From positions 249,421,236-249,485,235 of the forward strand of contig NC_085139.1 in the NCBI RefSeq assembly GCF_024139115.2: a DNA stretch of 64,000 bases. The letters are read 5' to 3'. Every line of letters begins with the position of its first letter. The first letter of the stretch is position 1. Positions 32,931-44,026 of this stretch are shown here, piece after piece. The notes beneath the pieces are model-generated. The model saw nothing but the letters and a program-made list of their open reading frames with translations. It made no database searches and was not told where the DNA came from. The position numbers and the translations under genes were made by a program. Source of the DNA: Armigeres subalbatus (lineage: Eukaryota; Arthropoda; Insecta; Diptera; Culicidae).

Positions 32931-33010
32931 AGCGGTTCTCAACCTGGGGTACATGTACCCCTGGAGGTACCTTCGATGGCACCAGGGGGTACCGCGAACA
33001 AAAATGCTTA
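32931..33010 (+). mobile_element. Isolated hAT-type terminus
   Basis: CAGCGGTTCTCAACCTGGGG followed by TACATGTACCCC is the classic terminal form of many hAT elements. The opposite end is not found before the minisatellite at 33.3 kb, so the element is truncated. Confidence 0.5.
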
Positions 33011-33339
33011 ATGGCGAATGTATTAAAATTCCAATAGTGATAAAGCTTAAAAATTTCTTGTTCCAAAACTTTGTATTGTACGTAATAGGTATGACGATCA
33101 GTAAATCAAAGACTTTTGAATCCTGTTCACCTTGCGGAGTACAGTGTATGGAGGGCTGCGGGATAAAAGATCAAAAGAACAAAACATCGAATGAATAAAT
33201 TTTACAAATCTTCAATGTAATCTACCTGATCCAGACAAAATGTTGAAAAGTATGCTTCTGAACTAGAATCAAGAATCTAAAAGTTCGGTAGTATCCAGTT
33301 GAGAGACATGAAGGCCTTTTTCCGAAAAGTTCAATAGCA

Positions 33340-35105
33340 TTGTGCCAAAAGCTTGGAAGCCACCTTTCAGCTCGTGAGTCTGCTTTTAAGAAGCTCGGAA
33401 GCCTCCTTTCAAGACGCTTGGAATTCTTCGGAATTCTTCTTTCAATGAACTCGGAAGCCTCTTTTTAAAGTGAAACTGTTCAGAATCCAAATGAATTTTG
33501 CCTCGCATTTACAGAGGCACCAATCTCAACAAAGAAGCGACGAATAACGACTGTCATCTTTTTATTTTGGCTTCGTTGCGTCACAGCAAACATAGAATAA
33601 AAAGATGACAGCTGCTCATTGTTTCAGTATTGATAGTAGTGCCCTTGAAAACGTGAGGTGAAAAAATATTGGATTCCAAAAAGTTCGTCCTTAAGAGGCT
33701 TGGAAGCTTGGTTTGAAAATCTCGGAAACCTCCTTTCAAGAGACTCGGAAGCCTTTTTCAAGAAACTCAGTAGAGAATTGGTTCAGAAGCCTCCTTCAAG
33801 ATGCTGAGAAACGGCCTTCCAAAATACTCAGAAGCCTCCTCTTAACATGCTCGGAAGCCTTTCAAGAGGCTCGACATTCTTTCAAGATGATGAGAAGCGT
33901 CGGAAGCCTCCTTTCAAGAGGCTCGGCAGCCTCCTTTCAAGAGGCTCGGCAGCCTCCTTTCAAGAGGCTCGGCAGCCTCCTTTCAAGAGGCTCGGCAGCC
34001 TCCTTTCAAGAGGCTCGGCAGCCTCCCTTTCAAGAGCCTCGGCAGCCCCCTTTCACGGGGCTCGGCAGCCTCCTTTCAAGAGGCTCGGCAGCCTCCTTTC
34101 AAGAGGCTCGGCAGCCTCCTTTCAAGAGGCTCGGCCGCCTCCTTTCAAGAGGCTCGGCAGCCTCCTTTCAAGAGGCTCGGCAGCCTCCTTTCAAGAGGCT
34201 CGGCAGCCTCCTTTCAAGAGGCTCGGCAGCCTCCTTTCAAGAGGCTCGGAAGCCTCCTTTCAAGAGGCTCAGAAGCCTCCTTTAAGAGGCCCGGAAGCCT
34301 CCTTCAAGAGGCCTGGAAACCTCCTTTCAAGAGGCCTGGAAGCCTCCTTCAAGAGGCTCGAAGCCTCCTTTTAAGAGGCTCGGAAGCCTCCTTTCAAGAG
34401 GCTCAGGAAGCCTCCTTTCAAGAGGCCCCAGCCTCCTTTCAAGAGGGCCTCGGAAGCCTCCTTTCAAGAGGCCTGGAAGCCTCCTTTCAAGAGGCCTCGG
34501 AAGCCTCCTTTCAAGAGGCCCGGAAGCCTCCTTTCAAGAGGCCTGGAAGCCTCCTTTCAAGAGGCTCAGGAAGCCTCCTTCAAGAGGCTCAGCCTCCTTC
34601 AAGAGGCCTGGAAGCCTTCTTTCAAGAGGTCCGGAAACCTCCATTCAAAATGCTTGAAACCCTCCTTGCAAGAGGCTCGGAAGCCTCATTTCAAGACGCG
34701 TGGAAGCCTCTTTTCAAAAGGCCTTGAAGCTTCCTCTCAAGAGGCCTGGAAGCCTCTTTTAAAGAGACCCGGAAGCCTCCTTTCAAGAGGCCTGGAAGCC
34801 TCCTTTCAAGAGGCCTGGAAGCCTCCTTTCAAGAGGCCTGGAAGCCTCCTTTCAAGAGGCCTGGAAGCCTCCTTTCAAGAGGCCTGGAAGCCTCCTTTCA
34901 AGAGGCCTGGAAGCCTCCTTCCAAGAGGCTCGGAAGCGTCTTTTCAAGACTCCGGAAACCTATTTTCAAGAGGCTCGGAAGCCTTCTTTCAAGAGGCTCA
35001 GAAGCCTTCTTTCAAGAGGCCTGGAAGCCTCCTTTCAAGAGGTTCGGAAGCCTCCTTTCAAGAGGCTCGGAAGCCTCCTTTCAAGAGGCTCGGAAGCCTC
35101 CTTTC
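33340..35105 (+). repeat. 23-bp minisatellite (CGGCAGCCTCCTTTCAAGAGGCT and variants), about 1.5-1.8 kb
   Basis: The unit AGCCTCCTTTCAAGAGGCT plus a four-base spacer repeats many tens of times. The core 33900-34280 is nearly homogeneous with CGGC spacers, whereas 34280-35105 uses GGA[AC] and GGCCTGG spacers. The left edge is diverged and interrupted by non-repetitive DNA (about 33470-33690). Each unit has a dyad AGCCTC ... GAGGCT with a 7-base loop. Because 23 is not a multiple of three and the plus-strand unit has no stop, long open frames arise in several plus frames with a 23-residue period (SLLSRGSAASFQEARQPPF). These are by-products and not genes. Confidence 0.85.
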
Positions 35106-35418
35106 AGGTCTTCTAAATATGTTTACTCTTTTATTCGTTGACTTACACAGATTTATGACTTGAAAATGATTTATTTCTCTGAATCGTGTAATGCACTCAC
35201 GTGCACGCTAAAAAATAACGAGTCGTTTACAGGAATTAACCCCGTTGAAACTCATGGGAAAGGTCAACTGGATTAAGCGTGCACAAACCGAAAATGTCAG
35301 AATGCCCAAAACTGTCAGAATTTCCAAAAATGTCAAATTCATTTTTTCTACGGTGCATCTGTATGGGGTTGACAGCTGCGCTATATCCGTGGTGCAATCT
35401 CCTGCACAGCACTGGCAC
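35106..35418. other. Spacer without recognised features
   Basis: No supported gene. An internal ATGTCAGAAT/CTGTCAGAATT/ATGTCAAATT triplication near 35296-35340 is noted. Confidence 0.3.
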
Positions 35419-35559
35419 CCCAGTCAACACAAGATCGTATATGATGCAACAAGATGCTAAAGTGGAGGTCATATAGGTACTTCCCCATAAAATATGTACG
35501 TATATCGCCTCTACTTTAGCATCTTATGTTACATCATATACGATTTTGTGTTGACTGGG
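35419..35559. mobile_element. Foldback MITE (about 141 bp)
   Basis: CCCAGTCAACACAAGATCG at the left faces CGATTTTGTGTTGACTGGG at the right. Pairing continues through TATATGATG and GATGCTAAAGT, giving arms of about 60 bp and a loop of about 20 bp. The MITE adjoins and truncates the copia-like gag sequence. Confidence 0.7.
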
Positions 35560-35724
35560 ACCTGTCACCGATTGAAAATAGATTTCTTCCGCCACGGTAT
35601 TTTGTAAAGAATGAAGCAGACCCTTCTGCTTGAGGTGCTGCTCCATACGGATTTTCCAGAAAGGAAACGATTGGTCTTCTCCGTTAAACAACGGAGCGAG
35701 GTACCGCCGAGTTCTGTTTTCCAT
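35560..35724 (-). pseudogene. Ty1/copia-like gag, N-terminal fragment
   Basis: Minus-strand ATG at 35724 starts MENRTRRYLAPLFNGEDQSF and continues PFWKIRMEQHLKQKGLLHSL, the conserved start of copia-type gag (the W-K-x-R-M-E signature). Gag would assemble virus-like particles. The frame is cut after about 54 residues by the foldback MITE at 35559, and no protease, integrase or reverse transcriptase is found beyond it. The ATG lies 27 bases downstream of the primer-binding site, normal spacing for a compact copia leader. Confidence 0.65.
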
Positions 35725-35750
35725 TTTTGCCGTTTGATGTTATGCGGTTC

Positions 35751-35765
35751 CTGGGCCCATAACAT
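35751..35765 (-). promoter_or_regulatory. copia-type primer-binding site
   Basis: Minus strand ATGTTATGGGCCCAG. TTATGGGCCCAG is the motif complementary to the internal part of initiator methionine tRNA that copia-type elements use to prime minus-strand DNA synthesis. Its place just upstream of a copia-like gag start supports the assignment. Confidence 0.6.
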
Positions 35766-35770
35766 ATTAA

Positions 35771-36033
35771 TGGAAAGAACGAGTAGTCTTGAGGAATTCC
35801 CTCTTAGATCTCTGCAACCAACTCTTCTTACCGCCTGGGAGGAAAACAACTAACGAAAGGAACACTGTCTTTGTGAAAACTCACACAAAACACCGCAACC
35901 TGGCTGATAAACTCGAACCTACAGTACACCAATTATTAGGTTCAACTGTTTTAATACTTCTCTTTTGTTCAGTTTTATGAAGCTACAAAGTTTGGTCATT
36001 ATCTAGGTACTAGTTATTCACTGCCTTGTTACA
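35771..36033 (-). mobile_element. Probable copia-like LTR
   Basis: Read on the minus strand, the sequence between TGTAACAAGG (36033) and CTTTCCA (35771) directly precedes the primer-binding site. The length of about 263 bp and TG...CA ends fit a copia-type LTR. No partner LTR is available for comparison, so the boundaries are provisional. Confidence 0.45.
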
Positions 36034-38560
36034 TTATCGATGGTTATGTTTACATATCCAATATTCCAGCATTGCCGAATGGAATATTGCAAGTTGCAGT
36101 GGAATGTCGAAATGCATGGAATCTGGCTAGCAAATGTTGAGGAACGCCTGAAAATCTTGCAACCAGTGTTGTTAGCAATGAAAATATAATTGTATTGGTA
36201 CTTCGCAAATAAATTATTTTCAGTCTTGGAGGAGTCAAATAAAATCTTTAGTTTTTAGCCAGACTATATTCCAAGAAATATTCAATTTTCAAAACAGTAA
36301 AATACTTAGTAAAATACGACAAATTTCACTTCTAAAACATATTTTTTGATTGTCGTAATAATACAATTAAAGTCATTCCTGAAAGTCTGGCATCACTGTT
36401 TTTGGCGCGCTTCGAAAAAAAAATCTCGACGAAAACAAACCGACAGCTCTCAGCTGACGTCTAATCGTCCTTCTCTTTCAAGCTCATAAGAAGGATAGGA
36501 TTTGACACCAAAAAGTTGACAGCTCGCTGCTTGCATTTTGGTTGGAAAATTCTTGCAAGATCTTTGCATTTCGCGTTTTGGAAGAAATTTGCAATAAAAT
36601 GATTTGACATGTTTGTTTCTATACACGACAAATTGAAAACAAGAGGAAATTGCCTACTTTAAACCAAATCAACATTATACAACGTACAGAGCTCTATGAG
36701 TTCAAAACTTTATCTCCCCTAGAACCATTTAGTTCCATTAATGATGCGCTGCTGATATCCATCACCGATTTCGACATTTTTACGTCCCAAAAATAGCAAA
36801 CGGCTTTAAAGTCTTCCAAGAGTCGCATCCATCTCGAAATAAGTTAAACAAACTACTCGGCAAACTTATGCGACTGACTGTTTGCTCAGTCACCCACCAA
36901 AAACAATAAACGATCGAATGTGCAGAGCAGGTTCAATAGGGTGGAACTGTTTTTCAAATGTGTTACATTTAAAAAAATCGAGGCATTGAGAAATCAGAGC
37001 CAAATTGGAATTATTTATATTTGGTAAAAAAATGGTTAAAGATATCTTAGGGCCGATTGTCCAAATTAGCCCCAAATCACGGTTTGCCCCTAAATCATTT
37101 TCATGTGGAACTAGAGACAACACAAACAGATGAATACATTAGACCTGTCTAAGTTTATTTTAGATGTATTTGTCCCGCACAAGTTTCATTATCACCCTAA
37201 TGTCCATCGGTCATCATCGTCCAAGAAGATGATTCTGATGAAGCGCAAGTAAGAAGCACGACGCATCCCCCCGCACCGGATGGCCAATAGTTGAGCAATG
37301 CCAAAAGCTGATGCGTGTGGTATACCAATATTGGTTCTTGCCTAAACGCAGATCGATCGGCGATGTCTTCTGTGTTGTTTGCTACACACAATCCGTTTGA
37401 CACATGTGCCATGTTAGAAATGAGTCGTGGCTCTACAATATGCGGCTCATAAGAGCTATGATGGCAATGATGGCCATCGATGAGGTTGTTTATGGTCAAC
37501 TTAAGTATAATGATGCGATTCGAATGCATGATACTTACATCGAATCGCAACGGCTCGTGGCCGGTAGAAGATGAGAACTGAGAAGGGCGCTATAATTATT
37601 GTTTGCATATTGGGTACTTGACGTTGATTGCTTTGGCTCGTGTTGTTTGCCTTACTTATGTTGAGTTCTGTTTGTGCGACAAATTTTGTAACCAAATTCA
37701 CCAACTGAGTGATGACTGAAGCATTAATAATGATTTCTTATTTAAAAAATTAAAATATCAGTAGACGAAACAACTGGCTCAAGCACGCTTGGGTCAACCC
37801 GTTCATTAGTTATTTTGTATGCAAACAGACATTTCAATATAATGCTACCCATTTCACCAGATTTGATTGTTTACTTAATAACTGTTTCCATGAATGGAGT
37901 GTTTTAGTTTGTTATTATATGTAAAGGTTTTTATCAAACCGGAACAAGAGCAATGATTTCACAACAAATGTTCGGGCCTATCGTTATTTGCATGAGAAAT
38001 AAAAATTTTACACTTCGGTGAATATATTTTGCTTTGATGAATAATATTAATTTAATTAGTATATCTGAGTCAAATTTTATCACAATTCTGACGGGAAAAA
38101 ATGCGTACAATGATTATAATGCAGAAATTAGTAATAGGCTTAGAATGAAACTTGCTTTTTTTGGACGTATTTTTCGCGAATAAAGCAAGGTTTCGTGGAA
38201 GGAACTATACAGAAAATATTATAAAAAAATATATATAAAAGTCCCCCACTGCTGCACCTTTGTCAAAGACTTTTGACCATCAACCTTTATAAAATACCAT
38301 TTCGAACAATTCTTCGAACCATTAGCTCCGGCGGCATGTCGCCTAATCGATTATCGATAAAACATGCTTACGCCCGAGGTGGAATCAGCCCACTCTAATT
38401 GAAGACACCGCCTTATGCCATCTTCTTGGCAGTGTGTGATCGGTAGGACACCTTACTGACGAAGACGACGACGGCACACACAGAGGAGCATTACCATCTT
38501 ATGCCACTTAGCACCTGCCACCAATCAATCGCGCGGCACCACACACCAAGCGCAGCAAAA
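36034..38560. other. Non-coding stretch without recognised genes
   Basis: A/T-rich DNA with a more complex block at 37190-37570, where a minus-strand frame of 117 codons (37197-37550) has no recognisable motif. I found no element ends with supporting target duplications. A CAGTG-type pair at 36167 and 36392 was examined and rejected. Confidence 0.35.
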
Positions 38561-38682
38561 TACTTACCGTCATCAGCTTATGTAGCAGCGGCGGCGTAGT
38601 TGGACTGCGCGGTTGCTCTCATCATGACCCCACCCCCCATCATTAGGAGCAATTGCTTGCCTAAAACCGTCACTTGGTCGCC

Positions 38683-38711
38683 GTTGTCGTCGTCGTCGTC
38701 GTCGTCGTCAT
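38683..38711 (+). repeat. GTC/CGT trinucleotide microsatellite
   Basis: About nine GTC units in the G/C-rich block upstream of the proposed first exon. Confidence 0.75.
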
Positions 38712-38835
38712 CGAAAAGCAGCACTAGTGCCAGTGCCGATCGTAGAACCTCGACCAGTAGCAGTTCTACTTCTGAGACTGTTGTTGATCGATTGTTGTTC
38801 TGCGATCGATTGTCCGCGCGCGGCACGATTTTCCG

Positions 38836-38869
38836 TCAGTCAGGTACTCGAGTGTGTTGCCGTTAGTCT
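38836..38869 (+). promoter_or_regulatory. Candidate Inr plus DPE core promoter
   Basis: GTCAGTC at 38835-38841 matches the insect initiator (A+1 at 38838). AGTCT begins at +28, four of five bases of the downstream promoter element consensus at the required distance. No TATA box is present, as usual for DPE promoters. A second initiator, ATCAGTCG, lies at 38874. Confidence 0.35.
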
Positions 38870-39222
38870 ATCAATCAGTCGCGTTTGGCGTCATTCGGTC
38901 TTGACGCCGCATGCCTTCTCGAAAAACGGGGTGGACGGGGTCATATTTTCCAACTGTTTTGCGCCACATTATTGGTGCGGGTGGTTTTCTCGGCCGCTTC
39001 GAGCGAAAGCGACTTGATCGCAACAAGTGACGACGAACCTCCCGTAAGGTTTTCCATAACAGGGCTGGTGCCGATAGGGAAAAAAGTGAAGTTGGTCCGG
39101 TTAAAGTAAAAATCACCCGGATAGTGAATTTTAGTTCTACAGACCAGTGAAATGTAATTAAAAAGTGACATAGAAAGTAAAAGTGTTCGGAAGGCGTGAC
39201 GGAATTTTGCACTGAACTTAGT
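38838..39222 (+). other. Candidate non-coding first exon of a host gene
   Basis: The block is G/C-rich then A/G-rich with GTGAAGT, CAGTGAAATG and AAAGTGACATAGAAAG strings typical of insect 5' leaders, and lacks any transposon signature. It ends at AGT followed by GTGAGT (39223-39228), a strong 5' splice site. The remaining exons would lie elsewhere, and long introns filled with mobile elements are common in Aedes. This is inference from signals, not from coding evidence. Confidence 0.3.
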
Positions 39223-39228
39223 GTGAGT

Positions 39229-40640
39229 TTTTCAGGAACTGTGATTGCTAGAATTTTTAATACGATTTTTATGATATATAAGATGTCAATTTCTATGAGG
39301 TCTGCTGCTTTGCAAAGGCGGATCTTATAATTTACAATCAATTCACACAATTATGATAATTTATTTAAAAGGTCATTCATGGCACAACGATCTGATTGAG
39401 ATTTAGCATTCAGTTCAATCAAATTTTCTATGAACATTTTTACATTTCTAGAAAACTTTGGTATTTTAGTGGTATTTTAAATTCGATTCTAAACTTTTTG
39501 TCCCTACTTGCCTTTTGAAGTTCTGATCGAATCCTTGAAATACAATTATTTGTTCCATTGAAAGGTTTTATGATTTCATTAGATCATTTATATGCATGAG
39601 ATTTTAAATTGTAAATATTATCTATGAAACATTAATAAAAACAATGTATTTGATTTAATTATTAGTTTTGTCGAGATTTTAGTTATTTGTTGTTTTAACA
39701 AGAGTATAATGAGTAGTATAAAAAAATCCTGATCCTTGGATATAGATTGCAGATTTTTATAATATTTAACACATTCGCGCTGTTGTATTTTGTACAACAC
39801 AAACAAACAAATCGCTAGCAGTACGCATCAGGAACGAGCCCACATGAGCGTACCAGGTCCGCGCGCGTGCTGAACGATTAACAGCTTTAGAAATGTGAGG
39901 CCTTATTTGAAAATAGTTTTAATGAATATGTTGGGTACTCAATAGGCATATGGAAAATAATTCAACGACTAAGCTCGACGAGAGTTCTTCGGGATATTTG
40001 GTCGGTGTTCAGCCAATCGCATCAAGTGTCAACGAAAAATTACCGATTTTTCTGCTCAAACTTTAGTTTAGCAGATTTAATTGATCGCAAATCGTATCGG
40101 ATATCCGTCAACCCCATAACTGAGGATATCCTACTGCAAATGTACGCTTAAATTGACATGGAACTATTTCCGTTGTCCTGGTATGAACAAATGATCACAA
40201 GTCAGTCGAAAAGCCACTTGGTGCGGTTTTGGGTGAACCCCGAATTGAATTTATCAAATAATTGTGAGGTTTTTGGACTTTGGCGTCGAAGAATCATTTC
40301 TTGTCATAAAATACCTCCCACATGCCACATTTGGTTCCATTCGCTTGATTAGTTCTCGAGATAAGTGGAAATTTGTGTTTCATTTGTATGAGAGCCTCCT
40401 CCCCCTAGTAAAATTAATTTTTATTGCATTTCAATTTTGTTTAACAATAATTATACATTCCAAGTGTTTGGCCGCTTTGGCCCTTCATCTTTAGTATTAT
40501 ACAGTGTTTTTTTCATATTTAATTAATAATTATTAAGATAATTTCAACATAATGGCCTTGACGAGGCACTGGTTTTTTGTTTTCAATTTGATAACGTAAC
40601 TACTATGTACACTAATATTTACATTGAGAATTTGATAACT
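39229..40640. other. A/T-rich spacer with one dispersed-repeat fragment
   Basis: No gene was identified. CCCACATGCCACATTTGG through TTTGTATGAGAGCCTCC (40316-40400) looks like a fragment of a dispersed mosquito repeat, judged only from general familiarity. Confidence 0.3.
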
Positions 40641-41490
40641 TAAATTGGAACTAGCGCCCTAATAGCGGCCTAATCCGAAACTAAGCATCGGGCCCTAAAC
40701 CGATCGTTACACTCACCAAAGCGCTCGTGGAGTGTTATGATACCAGCCAGACGGTGGACCTCAGAAGTTCGTGTCCTGAGAGGGGTGTTGAGGATCATCC
40801 TCAGGAATTTGTTCTGCACTCTTTGGAGTTTGAGGTGATGAGTTTTAGCGCAGCTCTCCCAGACCGGCATGTCGTATTCGATCACGGGGAGGATGATTTG
40901 CTTGTAGACAGCAAACTTATTCTTCAGTGACAATGACGATCGACAGTTGATCAAAGGGCACAGTAGTTTTAACAAAACGTTACACTTCGTCACCGTGTTG
41001 TCAACCTATTGCCTGAAAATAAGCCTGCTGTCGAGGGTCAAGCCAAGGTAGTCGGCCTCATTGGCCCATTCCACTGTCGTGGCATTGAGGATGATTTTGC
41101 AGTCCTCAGCCGGAACAAGCCTGGGGGATTACGAGAGGGGGAAGACGATCTTCGCCGCGTTGATACAGATCTTCCAGCTGGTGAAATAATCTGTCAGGAC
41201 ATCCAGGCCTCGTTGGAGTTTTGCCACGAGCGCTCATATGAATTGTTGTTGTTGTTTTAGTCATGCGATTGCACCGGGTCTTAAGCGCAGGCACCCCAGT
41301 ACGTTGGTACTGTCTGCGAGTAATATTTCGCAGACGGATCAAATCTTTGGTGAGTATATCAATGGTCAGGTTGTTGCTTACCTGCTGGGCCTTTGGTGCA
41401 TGCTGTTCGCGGGCTAGGGAGAGCGTCTCCTGGATGACGTGCAGTTGCTCGTCGACGTCTTCGGATGTCCACTATGTGGTTACAAAAATA
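40641..41490 (-). pseudogene. Jockey-clade LINE copy 2, internally deleted
   Basis: Read on the minus strand from 41490: DEQLHVIQETLSLAREQHAP, NLTIDILTKDLIRLRNITRR (the linker also seen in copy 1 near 14670). Then, at about 41245, there is a direct jump to the region after the active site: ARGKTPTRPGC (RT thumb, frame-shifted), VTKCNVLLKLLCPLINCRSS, LKNKFAVYKQIILPVIEYDM and SEVHRLAGIITLHERFGECN, ending about 40670. The whole catalytic part of the reverse transcriptase, motifs A and C included, is missing. The junction lies in a TTGTTGTTGTTG run. It cannot move by itself. Confidence 0.7.
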
Positions 41491-41599
41491 TTTTAAATCA
41501 AGATTAAAAATACGCGGGCGAAATTTGAATTTAAAAATTAAAAATGTTTTAAATACCCCTTGGTCAAAAAGGGAGAGTATAGCGCCAGGCGCTAAAAAA

Positions 41600-42300
41600 A
41601 TGTTACTATGTTACGATTGAACAACCAATCAGAAACTGACGCGTCGTGTTGGAGTATATAATATGCGGATCAATAGATAAAGATCCATCTTAAAATGATA
41701 AGTGTCCATAGTCCAGTTTAGGCAGTGCTACTGAGAGGAGTGATGAAATTGGAAACAAAGGAAGATAAAGATTGCTAAAAGTTTTAGAACCTAACTATTG
41801 TGAACGGCTGGTGCATTACAACAAGCGTTTAGTTAACTTATGGGAAATCCTATCGCTACGACTTGATTGACCACGCCGTGTGCCGTGCGAAGGGCACAAA
41901 TTAGATCAGGAAATCCTTCAAACGAAGGTGTTAGGTTGGGTCAACCGTTATTCCGGACCCGGGTAAATACCAATTCATCACGTGGACGCTATTATCCCTC
42001 TCGACTGGACCGTGAAAGTGACAAAAAGACACCAGGTCCGGTTCCCGCCGGTTTGATTAGAATTCGTTGTTGTCAGACTAATGCTAGGCAGCATTCGTCA
42101 ATCAAAGGCGACATTGGCCTAGGAAAGGTGAAGACCAGTAGAGAATTTTGAATCCAGTGTCCGACGGCTTAGACCCCTCGTTCCTGACCGCCCAAGTGAA
42201 ATTCCCGTATTCCTGCGACATCGAGTTCTTCCAGTGCAACATACGAGCATCGTACCGTACGCATCGAGCATCGCCGACGATCGTCGAGTCAACTCGCTAC
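41600..42300 (+). mobile_element. Possible LTR or LINE leader region
   Basis: GAGTATATAATATG at 41652 resembles a TATA box. GTGTGCCGTGCGAAGGGCACAA followed by TGTTAGGTTGG (41879-41941) is a diverged relative of GTGTGCCGCTCAAAGCGCAC and TGTTAGGTGGG in the RTE-1 leader (42524-42572). It may be an older RTE 5' end or the 5' region of an LTR element. No protein is supported. Confidence 0.25.
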
Positions 42301-42368
42301 TAGCAGCATATCGGCACTTCTAGTATACCATTATTGTCCACTAAGAATATGAAAGTGCAGTAGTAGGG

Positions 42369-42425
42369 GGCAGCAGGGACTATGTCCAAGGGCTTGACGA
42401 TCCCTCCCCAGGCCATCTGCGAGTT
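42369..42425 (+). promoter_or_regulatory. LINE 5' leader module at the head of RTE-1
   Basis: GGCAGCAGGGACTATGTCC, AAGGGCTTGACGATCCCTCC and a CTGCGAGTTG end. Near-identical modules head the R1-type element (55621-55678, minus) and stand alone at 1081-1140. It may be a shared internal promoter cassette. See findings. Confidence 0.55.
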
Positions 42426-42599
42426 GTGGCGCCTGCCTAGGATGTGGTGGGGTTTGACAGTGGGCCCTGTTAAACCTCTATAAAAAGCTGCATGTATCCG
42501 CAAGTAGGCTCTGCCAAAGCGACCGTGTGCCGCTCAAAGCGCACAAGCCCAAGTCCTGGTGTTAGGTGGGACGCTAAACAGCCCTGACACGACGGCCCT

Positions 42600-44026
42600 C
42601 CGGCGAGACAGGAGGTTTGCGCAGGCCCAGTAAGCCGCCTGGAAAACCAATAATTACGAACAATATAAGAGATAATGCGACTCGATATAATCGGCAAAGA
42701 CCTAGGCGACGAATAAAGGATCACGATTGGAAGCTTGGAACATGGAACTGCAAGTCGCTAGGTTTCGCAGGTTGCGACAGGATGATCTATGATGAATTAC
42801 ATCCCCGCAACTTCGACGTCGTGGCGCTGCAGGAGATTTGCTGAACAGGTCAGAAGGTGTGGAAAAGCGGGCATCGGGCGGCTACCTTCTACCAAAGCTG
42901 TGGCACCACCAACGAGCTGGGAACCGGCTTCATAGTGCTGGGAAAGATGCGCCAACGCGTGATTGGGTGGCAGCCAATCAACGCAAGGATGTGCAATTTG
43001 AGGATTAAATGCTGTTTCTTCAACTATAGCATCATCAACGTGCACTGCCCACACGAAGGGAGACCCGACGACAAGAAAGAAGCGTTCTACGCACAGCTGG
43101 AGTAGACAAACGATGGATGCCCACTGCGGGACGTCAAAATCGTCATCGGTGACATGAACGCGCAGGTAGGTAGGGAGGAATTGTATAGACCGGTCATCGG
43201 AACGGATAGTCTGCACACCGTATCGAATGATAACGGCCAACGATGCATAAACTTCGCAGCCTCCCGCGGAATGGTAGTCCGAAGCACCTTCTTTCTCCGC
43301 AAATATCCAAATATCCACAAGGCCACATGGAGAACACCTAATCAAGTAACGGAAAACCAAATCGACCACGTTCTAATCGACGGTAAATTCTTCTCCAACA
43401 ACACGAACGTCCGCACTTACCGCAGTGCGAATATTGAAGCCGACCACTACCTCGTTGCAGTATGCCTGCGCTCAAAACTCTCGACGGTGTACAACACGCG
43501 TCGAAGTCGGACGCCGCGGCTTAATATTGGGCGGCTACAAGACGGTAGAGTAGCCCAAGAATACGCGCAGCAGCTGGAAGTGGCACTCCCAACGGAAGAG
43601 CAGCTAGACGCAGCGTCTCTTGAAGATGGCTGGAGAGATATTCGATCTGCCATTGGTAGCACCGCAACCGCTGCACTTGGCACGGTGCCCCCGGATCAGA
43701 GAAACGACTGGTATGACGGCGAATGTGAGCAGTTAGTAGAAGAGAAGAATGCAGCATGGGCGAGATTGCTGCAACACCGCACGAGGGCGAACGAGGCACG
43801 ATATAAACAAGCGCGGAACAGACAAAACTCGATTTTCCGGAGGAAAAAGCGTCAGCAGGAAGATCGAGACCGTGAAGAGACGGAGGAACTGTACCACACT
43901 AATAACACACGAAAGTTCTATGAGAAGTTGAACCGTTCACGTAAGGGCCACGTGCCACAGCCTGATATGTGTAAGGACATAAACGGGAACCTTCTTACAA
44001 ACGAGCGTGAGGTGATCCAAAGGTAG
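42600..44026 (+). pseudogene. RTE-clade LINE (RTE-1, JAM1-like), endonuclease domain
   Basis: A single frame with three stops carries the N-terminal endonuclease of an RTE polyprotein: LGTWNCKSLGFAGCDRMIYD, DVVALQEIC (catalytic Glu; TGA follows at 42841-42843), SIINVHCPHEGRPDD, a second stop at 43105-43107, then VIGDMNAQVGREELYR, KATWRTPNQVTENQIDHVLI and ANIEADHYLVAVCLRSKLS. A long basic linker (SIFRRKKRQQEDRDREETEE) leads to KFYEKLNRSRKGHVPQPDMC. A third stop is at 44024-44026. The endonuclease nicks target DNA for target-primed reverse transcription. The family call rests on the characteristic RTE linker and on the tail described below. The copy is inactive. Confidence 0.85.

Noticed and set aside
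33340..35105. CRISPR-like array
   Set aside because: Repeats have no unique spacers, there are no cas genes, and the genome is eukaryotic.
33713..35163. Three long plus-strand frames encoding Ser/Arg/Phe/Gln-rich repeats
   Set aside because: They arise from a 23-bp minisatellite unit without plus-strand stops and are not genes.
36167..36392. Small hAT MITE with CAGTG termini
   Set aside because: Terminal similarity is weak and the 8-bp flanks (CTTGCAAC and TTTTTGGC) do not match.
37197..37550. 117-codon minus-strand frame
   Set aside because: No recognisable domain; overlapping frames on the other strand are equally open.
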